This document shows, piece by piece, positions 24,446-36,200 of a DNA stretch of 64,000 nucleotides. Positions within the stretch are counted from its first letter, which is position 1. Each line of letters starts with the position of its first letter. This DNA comes from Escallonia rubra (Eukaryota; Streptophyta; Magnoliopsida; Escalloniales; Escalloniaceae), in NCBI GenBank assembly GCA_033065855.1, contig JAVXUO010000350.1:1-64000 (forward strand), given 5' to 3'. Below the pieces are notes generated by a model. It had not been told where the DNA came from and made no database searches. It saw only the letters and a program-made list of their open reading frames with translations. The translations under genes were made by a program, and so were the position numbers.

Positions 24446-25532
24446 CTCCCACTTTTGTTTTCATTCCCTTTATCCCACGAGCTCACGTAATCACTTACCT
24501 TCCCCAATCGACTCTGGTTATGTTCTTCTATCTGATGCAAATACAAACACAAACACACATCAGAAGCATATACACAAACAAATCGACTCTCGATCTCCCT
24601 CTCTCCGTTCTACAATCAAACGCGGGATCTCCCTCTCTCCGTTCTACAATCAGACGTAAACAATCAAACGCAAACACAATCGCAGGACTCAAACAATCAG
24701 GCGCAAAAGTAATCAGGTTACTTCAAACTCAGATTTCGATCTCCCTCTCTTAATTCTATCCCTCGATCTCCCTATCTCTAAAGAGCACACACATAACAGA
24801 CGCACACACACGAAAACACCATACGTGCACACACCATAAAGTTGATATGGTTGATTGATGATTCTTTTGGTGCAACGGAAAGGAATCTGGAGAGATGATA
24901 TTAATTGAGGCATCTTATTTCCCACTTGTCCAGCTGGTATTATGTGAGGCATGCTCTGCCAAGGCATGCACAAATTTAAGCATTACTTTGTAATCACTTG
25001 TGCATGTTTTAATTTTACTGCCGCTAGCAAGCATTGTATTTCGGGTAGTTAAGAGGTTGATCCAGGTAACTGCTTCCACGCATAAGGTATTCCTTCTTTC
25101 TGTTTCTATATATTGTGGTTCATCTTTACCTCTTAGTTGTTCTAGATATAGTCTGACACTAAGGCAGTATTAGTAATTCTAAATGGGTGATGGGTGCCTT
25201 GACTCGTGGCGTACAAGATATCTATCAGATCTCTATCATTGTTTCCTAGCCAACATTCTCTTAGTAATGCTACTCTTTTGAATATAGGCATTAAAGTGTG
25301 TTGTTACATGGACCCGTCAACAAAATCAGTGGAGAGTGACCCTGTTTGCAAATGTAATTTTTGAGTTCATGGTTGCTTAGCAAGTAGATTGCTGTGAATG
25401 TTTGCTGGGCCGTGCCTGGCGTCGGGAGGAACCAACACTTGCATAAAGTGCATTGCCTTCAAAACTGAACTAGAGTGGCCGGTTGACCAATTTAATCATG
25501 AACTGGTCACTCCACTGGTGTGTGTGTGTATG

Positions 25533-25632
25533 TGTGGAAAGAGTACTGAAAAGGAGACTCTTTAATCATGAGACGATTATATTGCCTACTTAAATTGTTT
25601 TTTTTTTCTAATCAGCTGTGACTAGGAAATCT
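25533..25632 (+). repeat. 100-bp inverted repeat, left arm
   Basis: The arm begins TGTGGAAAGAGTACTG and ends GACTAGGAAATCT. It is complementary to 27191-27290 at 99 of 100 positions, the one difference lying in ATCATGAG versus ATCAGGAG. The arms enclose 1,558 bp. I see no target duplication outside the arms, so they need not be transposon ends; a transcript across them would form a long hairpin. Confidence 0.92.
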
Positions 25633-27190
25633 GGGAGTAGTGTGCCCTCTTTGCATTATAGGAGCTTCAAAATATAGAGCTCAAGAAGGGAAAATGATTA
25701 TGGAGGTCCTTGGTGAAGAATGGCATAGTCTGCTGGGAAGGGTTGGATAAGTTTGAGAATTAGTGCGTGGGATTGGATGCCTCTCATATATCTAGTGTTT
25801 AGATTCGTGGGCAATGAATGGTATGGTTCAGTGTGATTTACGGTATGGAAAGTGGATTGAGTCTTCAATGCATTTCCCAAGTTTCTGTAATGATGTTATT
25901 TTTTCTGGTGAGGAGCACCCCTCTTGGAGTCCACTATTTAAAAGGGAAAAATCAAGAGTTGGGATTTGATTTTGTTACAACCTTATTGTAGTTACTCTAT
26001 TCTACAGTCTTAAATACTGAAGAAATCGACCAAGTGATGTATAAGTTTTGAAGAGCTTGGCCCCTGCTTTAGGCGGAAATATTTTCCGTCACTTAGGCAG
26101 CAGGAAGAACAAGTATAGGTTGGGGTGTACTTTTGAGCTTGGAATTGCTCGAGTGATTCCGGGGTCCTTGCTTGATTTTATGGAGACTTGATTTTACGCA
26201 GACTCTCTCATGTAGAGAAGAAGTATCCGGTCTTTGTGGCAAATTTTAGTGTCTTTGGCGCAAAAGGAACATAATGCACCTAAGGAACAGAACATTCTAG
26301 GTAGATGTATTTGAGAAAGCGATTTGTATAGTTCTTATTGTACACAGATGCAACCCTTTTGGATGTAATATATATTAAGGAAAAAGGAAGAGATTTTATA
26401 ATATTTTTGCTTACTGAGAGCTCTATAGAAGTATTTCTAAACCTTTGTAAAGCATTTATAAGTTGTGCTGCTATACCTCTTCCGTCTTGCCCTATTGGGG
26501 CTACGTCTTCTTACTTGAATAAACAGCTTGTCGGTTCTATATGAAATAAGCACGTACGATTAGATGATTGTTCTCATATAAATGTGTCCTTGCGATGATT
26601 TTAGATGCAACTCTGTTAAGCTGCTTATATCGATCCTCTGGCATCATGAGGTTATCTACATTTTTGCTGGCACTTCTTTACTGCCGCTTGTCGGTCAAAT
26701 ATCAGAACAATTCTTTTGCAGGAACTTGCTGAGATGATATTCCAATCTGTAATGTAGAGCAGGGAGTTTTGAACGTGATTGAAAGGTCATCTGCATATTG
26801 CTTCTTCTGAGGAATAATAGTCATAGGATCAACAGTTGCACCAACTTGAGTTATTCCTAAAAATAGATGTTGTACTTGGCCAGCTATTAGTGTTGTTCCT
26901 AAAAATAGAGGCTTTCTATTGTGTAGTCGGCTATTAATCTTTTCACTTGCATTTCGAAGTGTTCATGCGTCTGCTGAAAAACTATGAAGAACCTCTATAT
27001 CAAATACATGAAGTCAATTTTTTCAGTCCGAGCAACAAACACAGACATGTAAAAATTTCAGTTGGTACGCATTAGCTTTCGTTTTGCTAAAGAACTCATG
27101 CAAAATGGGGTAGTACAATCCTCAATCTAGGTATAAGAAAAGCATTACCGAATAAATTGCTGGCCTCTAGAATAAATTTAGACTCAATTT

Positions 27191-27290
27191 AGATTTCCTA
27201 GTCACAGCTGATTAGAAAAAAAAAACAATTTAAGTAGGCAATATAATCGTCTCCTGATTAAAGAGTCTCCTTTTCAGTACTCTTTCCACA
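27191..27290 (-). repeat. 100-bp inverted repeat, right arm
   Basis: This is the reverse complement of 25533-25632 with one mismatch, and even the run of ten T/A bases is the same length. It ends about 215 bp before the first triplicated block. Confidence 0.92.
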
Positions 27291-27524
27291 TCTCCTTTGA
27301 GGGTTTGAAAGGAAATGCTTGATTTTTTGAGGTTAACAACTGATTACACATTATTTGGTTGTTTCCAGTTTCTTAGATTTTTGCACATCAATTGTTGTTG
27401 TTGTCATATTGGATATTTCTCATATTAGGCCATAGTTTATTGTCATCATGATATCTTTGGAATTACATTTCTCTTATTGTTGTTTGTGTTTCCGCTTTGG
27501 CTTTCTTTATACAAGAAAGATAAT

Positions 27525-30500
27525 ATGGACAAGGTATGGATGACGCACTCTAGGGAAACTGATACTTATTGTGCTGGAGTCGACATGTTTTTGGATTTTG
27601 CATTTGCAAATACGGCAACAATCTTTAGAGAGATTTTGTGTCCGTGTAGAGATTGCGTTAATAGCATGTTCCGCACGTGTGAAACTGTGCAAGAACATTT
27701 AATAATAAGGGGATTTATGAGCAATTATACAGTATGGACAGTTCATGGGGAAGGCTCGTCTTCTCGTTCAAATCGCATGGAAAATGATGTAGAGCTCAAC
27801 ATTGGTGGTGGTGGAGCTATGCATGAAATGGTAAATGACATATTTACAAGCCGATCGGAGGAACCTTGTGTTAAAGTTGCAAACTTCTATAAATACATGA
27901 GCGATGCAGATCGACCATTATATTCGGGGTGCAAGACTGAGACAAAGCTATCATTTATTGTGTGGTTATTTAATCTGAAATGCACCAGTAAATGGACAGA
28001 CAAGTCCTTTGATTTGCTACTTGGTAAGTTAAAAGAAATAATTCCTAACGGTGAGACGTTGCCTGCCAACTTTTATGAAACAAAAAATATGATCGGTGAC
28101 TTGGGATTCAGCTACGATAAGATTGACGCTTGTCCCAATGATTGTATATTGTATTGGAAGGAAGATAGCACATTGAATTCGTGCAGGGTGTGCAAAAAAT
28201 CAAGGTGGAGGATGGTTCAAAGGGAGGCAGAAAAGGAAGGAGAATCTAGACCTTGTAAAGAAGGAAAAAAAATAGCTGTCAAGCAACTGCGTCATTTTCC
28301 TTTGATACCAAGACTGCAAAGGCTATATATGTCACCAAAGACGCCTGAATTAATGATATGGCATGATAAAAAGCGTCGAAAAGACGAAAGACAACGCCAT
28401 CCTGCTGACTCAGAAGCATCGAAACACTTTGATCGCTTAAATCCAGACTTTGCTTCAGACCCTCGTAATATAAGACTCGGGTTATCAACTGATGGTATGG
28501 ATCCTTTTCGCCACGGAGCAAGTCATAGCATATGGCCAGTTACCGTGGTTATTTATAACTTGCCTCCGGGAATGTGTATGCAACAACGATTTTTCATTAT
28601 GCCTTTGCTAATACCTGGTCCAACTTCCCCTGGTAATGATATTGATGTGTATCTTAGGCCGTTAATTGAGAAGCTCAAGGCGTTGTTCGATGCTGTTGAA
28701 ACTTATGACGCCTTCACCAAAACTAACTTCAAGATGTGTGCAATGCTCATGTAGACTATTAGTGACTTCCCAGCTTATGCAATGTTGGCAGGTTATAGCA
28801 CGAAGGGCAAGTTGGCGTGTCCAGTATGTCAAGAAGACACTCGATCTTGTAGATTACGTGGTAAGCAATGTTATATGGCACACCGATCTTTTCTAGATCC
28901 AGATCACATATATAGACTCGACAAAAAAAAATTCAACGGGCTATGTGAGTATAGAGAACGTTCGGTTATTCGTTCGGGATTTGATGTGCTTGAAATGGTG
29001 AGCGACATCAATGTTACGTTTGGAAAGGCTAGTAAAGCTACTGTGCCTAAGGATCCTAACCATAACTGGAGGAAAAAAAGTATTTTTTTTGAGTTGCCAT
29101 ATTGGAGGTTTCTCATCTTACGCCATAATTTGGACGTAATGCACATTGAGAAGAATTTCTGTGATAATCTGCTTGGGACATTGTTGGGTATCAAAGGGAA
29201 GACAAAGGATACTCTTAAAGCTCGCTTAGACATGCAAGATATGAACATACGACAAGAACTGCATCCAGTTGAAGTTGGTGTAGGCAAGTATAAGTTGCCT
29301 GCTGCACGTTTCACAATGTCTAAGGACGAGAAAAAGGATTTTCTCCATGTGTTGAAGAATGTCAAGGTTCCTGATGGCTACTCGTCTAATATTAGCCGTT
29401 GCGTACTTGAAAAAGATGGAAAGATTTCAGGTCTTAAGAGTCATGATTGCCATATCCTAATGCATCAAATTCTTCCGATAGCAATAAGAGGGGTTTTGCC
29501 AGAGGATGTTTGCTCTGCTGTAGTTGACATATGTCAATTCTTTAAAGAATTGTGCTCTAAAAATTACCGAGTAGAAGACTTTGAACGACTTAATAGGAAG
29601 ATTGTATTGACACTTTGTCATCTTGAGATGATATTTCCACAGGCTTTCTTCGATATAATGGTCCATTTGCCTGTTCATCTTGCCGAGGAGGCAAGGATCG
29701 CTGGACCTGTACAGTATCGCCAAATGTATCCATTTGAAAGGTAAAATACTTTTCATTATTTTTTATTTGATATTATATGACACTTAGAGGCTAATGTAGT
29801 TTATATTACATGATTATAGATACATGTTTAAGTTAAAAGGCTATATTCGATGCAAGAGCCGCCCCGAAGGGTCGATTGCATAAGGGTTATTAGCGGAAGA
29901 GTGTGTAAGATTTTGCTCAATGTACTTAGAAGGTTCTCATCCAGCATGGACTCGACCGGGAAGGAATGAAGATGGATATGTTGAAGAAGTGACCAGAAGT
30001 TTGTACGTTTTTTGTTGCAAAGGTAGATTTTTAGGTACTCCTTCTATTAGTCATCTAGATGTGAAGGTTATAGAGATGGCACATCGCTACGTGTTGTTTA
30101 ACTGTGATGAGTTAGAAGAGTATCGAAGGTAAGCATTTTTCTCAAAGTATTGTTAATATATTTATTTTTGGCATATGGATAATATGTTAATAATATACCA
30201 TGTCATTGCAGCCTATGTCAAAGTGTGTGCACAATGATGCTAGGAAGACGTAGAAAGAAACTTACGCCAAGGGAAGTTGATCATTGCTTAAAAAATGAGT
30301 TTTCCAAATGGTTTAGTGGTCACGTGAGTTCTCTTTATGCATTCAAGATTAGTTTTCTGAATTTGCATTTATGAGTTATTTCTTATTACTTGATTTGCAA
30401 TTGCACAGGTAAAAACTTTAAGAGCTGGGGTTTCAAAGGAAATAATTGCCCTTGCACGTGGTCCAAATGATATTGTGAAGAGAGGCAATGGCTATTTGAT

Positions 30501-31344
30501 AAACGGATATAGGTTTCACGCTGAACGCCTCGAGCTAAAAAGAAAAACACAAAATAGCGGAGTGTTTGTCTCTGCTAGTACACGTGGTTATTCATCGTCT
30601 AGAGATAGAAATCCCGCAGAAGACTTATTAGAGTACTTTGGCGTTTTGGAAGATATAATTGAGCTAGATTATTTTGGAGTTGGAAAGGTCGTACTTTTTA
30701 AATGCAAATGGTACGACACTGTGAATCGAAATACAGGGATCAAAACAGATCCATATGGATTTACACTTGTTAACTCGAAGAGATTTATTTATAAAGAGGA
30801 ACCATTTGTGTTGGCCTCTCAAGTGGAGCAGCTGTTCTTTGTGGATCATCCAAGGGACAGTGGTTGGCGTGTGGTTATTCGAACAAGGCCAAGAGACTTT
30901 TGTGAAGATGTGGAAGAGGAAGACAATGAACACGAGGAGTTATCATCCCTTTCCTCAAGTGAGTCACATGTTGTTCAAGATGCATAAAATATAATAGGTG
31001 ACATCACTTGGGCCAGAAATGACATTGAAGCAGAAATAGTCGAGGAACATCCAGCAAGAAGGTCCAAAAACGCACAAGCAAGGGAGCAAGCTATAGATAG
31101 AGGGACTAAAAGCCATAGACTTGACACTTCTCTAGAAAGTGGTGGGGCTAAAAAGCGAAGACTTGAAACCTTTGTAGATGACGAGGAGGAGGAAGAGGAG
31201 GAGGGAGATGAGGACGAGGACGATGAGGACGAGGACGATGAAGAGGACGAGGATGAGGAAAAGGAGGAAGTGGCAGAGGAAGATGAAGATAAAAATGAAA
31301 ATGAAAATGAAGAGGCAGAGAGTGATTCTATGAGTAGTGATTGA
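27525..31344 (+). pseudogene. TNP2-type CACTA transposase, copy 1 (CACTA-2)
   Basis: The protein would cut and join the CACTA ends. Exons 27525-29740, 29820-30128, 30212-30323 and 30409-31344 join in phase and give a 1,190-codon frame. Transposase-associated domain: residues 1-80, with CPCRDC. Transposase_21 core: about residues 240-560, with LSTDGMDPF (Asp 323) and NLDVMHIEKN (Asp 537). DUF4218 follows at about 620-740. DUF4216 is in exon 4, followed by an Asp/Glu-rich tail. The start at 27525 (MDKVWM) fits the family; an upstream in-frame Met at 27477 exists only in this copy. Three in-frame stops break it: TAG at 28752 in place of a conserved Trp (LM-W-TI), TAA at 29881 and TAA at 30985. 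Confidence 0.93.
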
Positions 31345-31543
31345 TTTGTTTTTCTGCTTGCTATTTATTTCTGTGTACTATCTATTTCTGAAGAAAACTT
31401 CTAAATGAATCATATCTTTGTTTGTTCGTTTATTTTGTTTCTTGTAGTCTCTTAATTAAAGGTTAACTTCAATTTTTCTTTCAGTCATTATCTATTCCAG
31501 TTTTGGTTATGTTTATACGTATATTTGTGTCTATAGTGTTTCC

Positions 31544-31757
31544 ATGGCTAATAGACGGCAGCTTCGAGCACGAGTTGGTTGCAGCGCACAAGTGCCATCA
31601 CGAGATTCTCCCCAGATCAACGAGCAGCACAATGTCGAGGTACAAACTGATGCCAATGTCGCTGCGATTACCGATACACCCAACATCGAGGATGAGGCGC
31701 TTGATGCTGAGATGACCAGTCATCTTGAGGGGTCACAAAGTGACCCACCATCCATAG
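31544..31757 (+). pseudogene. Orphan exon 1 of the Transposase_24-type gene, copy 1
   Basis: ATG at 31544 opens MANRRQLRARVGCSAQ and the exon ends at GT (31758-31759) after 71 codons plus one base. It is identical to the exon at 43086. Because copies 2 and 3 follow, exon 2 is more than 13 kb away, so a transcript would have to skip two blocks. Alone it encodes only an N-terminal stub, closed by TGA at 31772. Confidence 0.85.
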
Positions 31758-32035
31758 GTAAAGCTGAGTTTTGAGAAGGAAAAATATGATTTTATTCTAT
31801 CTATATTGTCATAATTGGTAGTCCATGTTTGGGGTGATTGGATTGCTATCTATATTGTCATAAGAAGGTAATTACATAGCAATAGTGAGTTTGAGCTAGC
31901 GCTAGATCAAATACGTTGGGCAATACCAAGAGGCTCGCATCAAGTAGTGAATAATCAGATTTCTTGAACTCTCTTCTAATTATGATTTGGAAATTGTTTT
32001 CATTTTCCTTTGGTTATCTAATTATGCGCTGACAT

Positions 32036-32380
32036 ATTTGTGTATCTTGTTTATCAGTGATTTTGTATCTACCTTTAAAGGATAGTACCTTGCGGAGTCA
32101 CCCTTGGAAATAAACACGCGAGTTACAGAATTAACGGTAGCAACCAGCAATTGGGTTAAGATAATATCTTGTCTCTTTTCCCATAACCTGTGTGTTCATG
32201 CAGTAGATTTGTGTATCTTGTTTATCAGTGATTTTGTGTCTACCTTTATAGTATAGTACCCTGTGGAGTCGCCCTTGGAAAGAAACACGTAAGTTACAGA
32301 ATTAACGGGTAACAACAAGCAATTGGGTTAAGATAATATTGTGTCTCTTTTCCCATAACCTGTGTGTTCATGCAGTAGAT
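32036..32380 (+). repeat. 171-bp tandem duplication, block 1 (also 37807-38151 and 43578-43922)
   Basis: Two consecutive units, 32036-32206 and 32207-32380, both start ATTTGTGTATCTTG and end TGTTCATGCAGTAG, with about 90% identity by eye. It lies in intron 1 of the second gene. It is older than the triplication, because all blocks carry it with the same differences. Confidence 0.88.
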
Positions 32381-32487
32381 ATAAGCTTCCTTTGCAAAGC
32401 ATCTTGCCCATATGAGTATTTCAACAAACATCCAAATGACAATTGACAACAGAGAACTAGAGAAAAACCCATTGGGGAACTTCCAAG

Positions 32488-32533
32488 TGGGAGAATTCAC
32501 AAGTTTCAGAAAAGAAACTTGTGAATTCTCCCA
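32488..32533. repeat. Perfect 20-bp hairpin, block 1 (also 38259-38304 and 44030-44075)
   Basis: The arm TGGGAGAATTCACAAGTTTC and its exact complement are separated by the 6-base loop AGAAAA. Perfect arms suggest a young inverted duplication or a junction left by an earlier rearrangement. It lies between the 171-bp duplication and the BSP fragment. Confidence 0.9.
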
Positions 32534-32809
32534 GTAATCAAACCCAGCCTTTGCAAGGATTTGATTAGTGGGTCGTTGGCTGTATTTGGTGTCAGGTAGG
32601 TTCTAATACCCATCATACGTAACTAAGATTTGTTGTCTGCTAGTTAAACATATTAATTATATGTGCTTGTAAGCAGCATAATTAGATTTTCTTTGCAGAA
32701 AATGTAAAGCTTGGTGCAATATCGGAAAACTAGTTTCAAACAATAAAATTTTACTTTAGGGTACCCTTGTATATCTCTTCTTAATCATATCCCCACAGGA
32801 GTACTACCA

Positions 32810-33200
32810 TTACACTAATAATCCCGGAGCATACTTAGCTTTGTATTCTGACCAAAGCTGATCAACTGGCTTCCCTAACAACTGAACAAAGTAATCTTCA
32901 CTATAAGCATATCTCATTTTGTTGTTCAGTGCAGCTGTGACTTCATATCCCTCATCCCACCTATCACCTTGCCCAGGTAGAGCAAAGCCAGTCCCGTTTA
33001 GTTTAGCTCTTAGGACCATGTAGTCTGCAATTTCTTCAGTCAGTGGACCCGGGGCTGTAAAGTTCCCTGACCATTAAATACATGAGTCATCTCATGGTAC
33101 ATTAGAGCCGTGAACGCCGTCCTGAGTTCATCACCTTGCATGCCTTGCAAGTACACTGCACTAATATTAATCAAGTTGTTGGAAATGTCAACAAATCCTT
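32810..33200 (-). pseudogene. Captured fragment of a plant basic secretory protein (BSP) gene, block 1
   Basis: On the minus strand the sequence reads DISNNLINISAVYLQGMQG, then ALMYHEMTHVF with the zinc-site motif HEMTH (33082-33096), and after a frame break GPLTEEIADYMVLRAKL, then PGQGDRWDEGYEVTA and LLGKPVDQLWSEYKAKY. These are hallmarks of the BSP family (NtPRp27-like secreted proteins, linked to plant defence, with a metalloprotease-like site). The N-terminal part is missing, and about 15 residues are lost between EVTA and LNNKMR compared with the family. It is a decayed host gene fragment carried antisense within intron 1 of the transposon's second gene. Antisense RNA against a host BSP gene is conceivable but unproven. 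Confidence 0.85.
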
Positions 33201-33295
33201 CAAGTACACTGCACTAAACTGTAGGGTGTGATGTATTATCTTGTTTATAATCCTCAGCACAATGTTCAATGCCTCCTTTATACAAGAAAGATAAT

Positions 33296-36200
33296 ATGGA
33301 CAAGGTATGGATGACGCACTCTAGGGAAACTGATACTTATTGTGCTGGAGTCGACATGTTTTTGGATTTTGCATTTGCAAATACGGCAACAATCTTTAGA
33401 GAGATTTTGTGTCCGTGTAGAGATTGCGTTAATAGCATGTTCCGCACGTGTGAAACTGTGCAAGAACATTTAATAATAAGGGGATTTATGAGCAATTATA
33501 CAGTATGGACAGTTCATGGGGAAGGCTCGTCTTCTCGTTCAAATCGCATGGAAAATGATGTAGAGCTCAACATTGGTGGTGGTGGAGCTATGCATGAAAT
33601 GGTAAATGACATATTTACAAGCCGATCGGAGGAACCTTGTGTTAAAGTTGCAAACTTCTATAAATACATGAGCGATGCAGATCGACCATTATATTCGGGG
33701 TGCAAGACTGAGACAAAGCTATCATTTATTGTGTGGTTATTTAATCTGAAATGCACCAGTAAATGGACAGACAAGTCCTTTGATTTGCTACTTGGTAAGT
33801 TAAAAGAAATAATTCCTAACGGTGAGACGTTGCCTGCCAACTTTTATGAAACAAAAAATATGATCGGTGACTTGGGATTCAGCTACGATAAGATTGACGC
33901 TTGTCCCAATGATTGTATATTGTATTGGAAGGAAGATAGCACATTGAATTCGTGCAGGGTGTGCAAAAAATCAAGGTGGAGGATGGTTCAAAGGGAGGCA
34001 GAAAAGGAAGGAGAATCTAGACCTTGTAAAGAAGGAAAAAAAATAGCTGTCAAGCAACTGCGTCATTTTCCTTTGATACCAAGACTGCAAAGGCTATATA
34101 TGTCACCAAAGACGCCTGAATTAATGATATGGCATGATAAAAAGCGTCGAAAAGACGAAAGACAACGCCATCCTGCTGACTCAGAAGCATCGAAACACTT
34201 TGATCGCTTAAATCCAGACTTTGCTTCAGACCCTCGTAATATAAGACTCGGGTTATCAACTGATGGTATGGATCCTTTTCGCCACGGAGCAAGTCATAGC
34301 ATATGGCCAGTTACCGTGGTTATTTATAACTTGCCTCCGGGAATGTGTATGCAACAACGATTTTTCATTATGCCTTTGCTAATACCTGGTCCAACTTCCC
34401 CTGGTAATGATATTGATGTGTATCTTAGGCCGTTAATTGAGAAGCTCAAGGCGTTGTTCGATGCTGTTGAAACTTATGACGCCTTCACCAAAACTAACTT
34501 CAAGATGTGTGCAATGCTCATGTAGACTATTAGTGACTTCCCAGCTTATGCAATGTTGGCAGGTTATAGCACGAAGGGCAAGTTGGCGTGTCCAGTATGT
34601 CAAGAAGACACTCGATCTTGTAGATTACGTGGTAAGCAATGTTATATGGCACACCGATCTTTTCTAGATCCAGATCACATATATAGACTCGACAAAAAAA
34701 AATTCAACGGGCTATGTGAGTATAGAGAACGTTCGGTTATTCGTTCGGGATTTGATGTGCTTGAAATGGTGAGCGACATCAATGTTACGTTTGGAAAGGC
34801 TAGTAAAGCTACTGTGCCTAAGGATCCTAACCATAACTGGAGGAAAAAAAGTATTTTTTTTGAGTTGCCATATTGGAGGTTTCTCATCTTACGCCATAAT
34901 TTGGACGTAATGCACATTGAGAAGAATTTCTGTGATAATCTGCTTGGGACATTGTTGGGTATCAAAGGGAAGACAAAGGATACTCTTAAAGCTCGCTTAG
35001 ACATGCAAGATATGAACATACGACAAGAACTGCATCCAGTTGAAGTTGGTGTAGGCAAGTATAAGTTGCCTGCTGCACGTTTCACAATGTCTAAGGACGA
35101 GAAAAAGGATTTTCTCCATGTGTTGAAGAATGTCAAGGTTCCTGATGGCTACTCGTCTAATATTAGCCGTTGCGTACTTGAAAAAGATGGAAAGATTTCA
35201 GGTCTTAAGAGTCATGATTGCCATATCCTAATGCATCAAATTCTTCCGATAGCAATAAGAGGGGTTTTGCCAGAGGATGTTTGCTCTGCTGTAGTTGACA
35301 TATGTCAATTCTTTAAAGAATTGTGCTCTAAAAATTACCGAGTAGAAGACTTTGAACGACTTAATAGGAAGATTGTATTGACACTTTGTCATCTTGAGAT
35401 GATATTTCCACAGGCTTTCTTCGATATAATGGTCCATTTGCCTGTTCATCTTGCCGAGGAGGCAAGGATCGCTGGACCTGTACAGTATCGCCAAATGTAT
35501 CCATTTGAAAGGTAAAATACTTTTCATTATTTTTTATTTGATATTATATGACACTTAGAGGCTAATGTAGTTTATATTACATGATTATAGATACATGTTT
35601 AAGTTAAAAGGCTATATTCGATGCAAGAGCCGCCCCGAAGGGTCGATTGCATAAGGGTTATTAGCGGAAGAGTGTGTAAGATTTTGCTCAATGTACTTAG
35701 AAGGTTCTCATCCAGCATGGACTCGACCGGGAAGGAATGAAGATGGATATGTTGAAGAAGTGACCAGAAGTTTGTACGTTTTTTGTTGCAAAGGTAGATT
35801 TTTAGGTACTCCTTCTATTAGTCATCTAGATGTGAAGGTTATAGAGATGGCACATCGCTACGTGTTGTTTAACTGTGATGAGTTAGAAGAGTATCGAAGG
35901 TAAGCATTTTTCTCAAAGTATTGTTAATATATTTATTTTTGGCATATGGATAATATGTTAATAATATACCATGTCATTGCAGCCTATGTCAAAGTGTGTG
36001 CACAATGATGCTAGGAAGACGTAGAAAGAAACTTACGCCAAGGGAAGTTGATCATTGCTTAAAAAATGAGTTTTCCAAATGGTTTAGTGGTCACGTGAGT
36101 TCTCTTTATGCATTCAAGATTAGTTTTCTGAATTTGCATTTATGAGTTATTTCTTATTACTTGATTTGCAATTGCACAGGTAAAAACTTTAAGAGCTGGG

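Larger units (their letters stand above)
24446..27504 (+). other. 5' non-coding region of CACTA-2
   Basis: A CTC/CAA-rich stretch at 24480-24830, with repeated CGATCTCCCTCTCT words, may be the first leader exon. The rest has no recognisable gene. A T-rich run ending in AG just before 27507 could be a splice acceptor for the transposase exon. A near-perfect 100-bp inverted repeat lies within it and is listed separately. Only the first TNP2 copy has this region upstream. Confidence 0.5.
27505..33275 (+). repeat. Triplicated 5,771-bp block, copy 1
   Basis: The block starts at CTTTATACAAGAAAG, just before the transposase start, and ends in GTTCAATGCCTC within intron 1 of the second gene. It contains the entire TNP2-type gene, exon 1 of the Transposase_24-type gene, a 171-bp local duplication, a 20-bp hairpin and an antisense BSP fragment. 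It differs from copies 2 and 3 at the two sites I noticed near 32574 and 32636. Confidence 0.96.

Noticed and set aside
25533-27290. Complete DNA transposon bounded by the 100-bp inverted repeat
   Set aside because: Flanking bases show no target duplication and the inside has no transposase, so only the inverted repeat is claimed.
31180-31330. GAGGA-rich stretch as a separate microsatellite
   Set aside because: It is the coding part for the Asp/Glu-rich tail that follows DUF4216, as in CACTA-1, so it belongs to the TNP2 gene.
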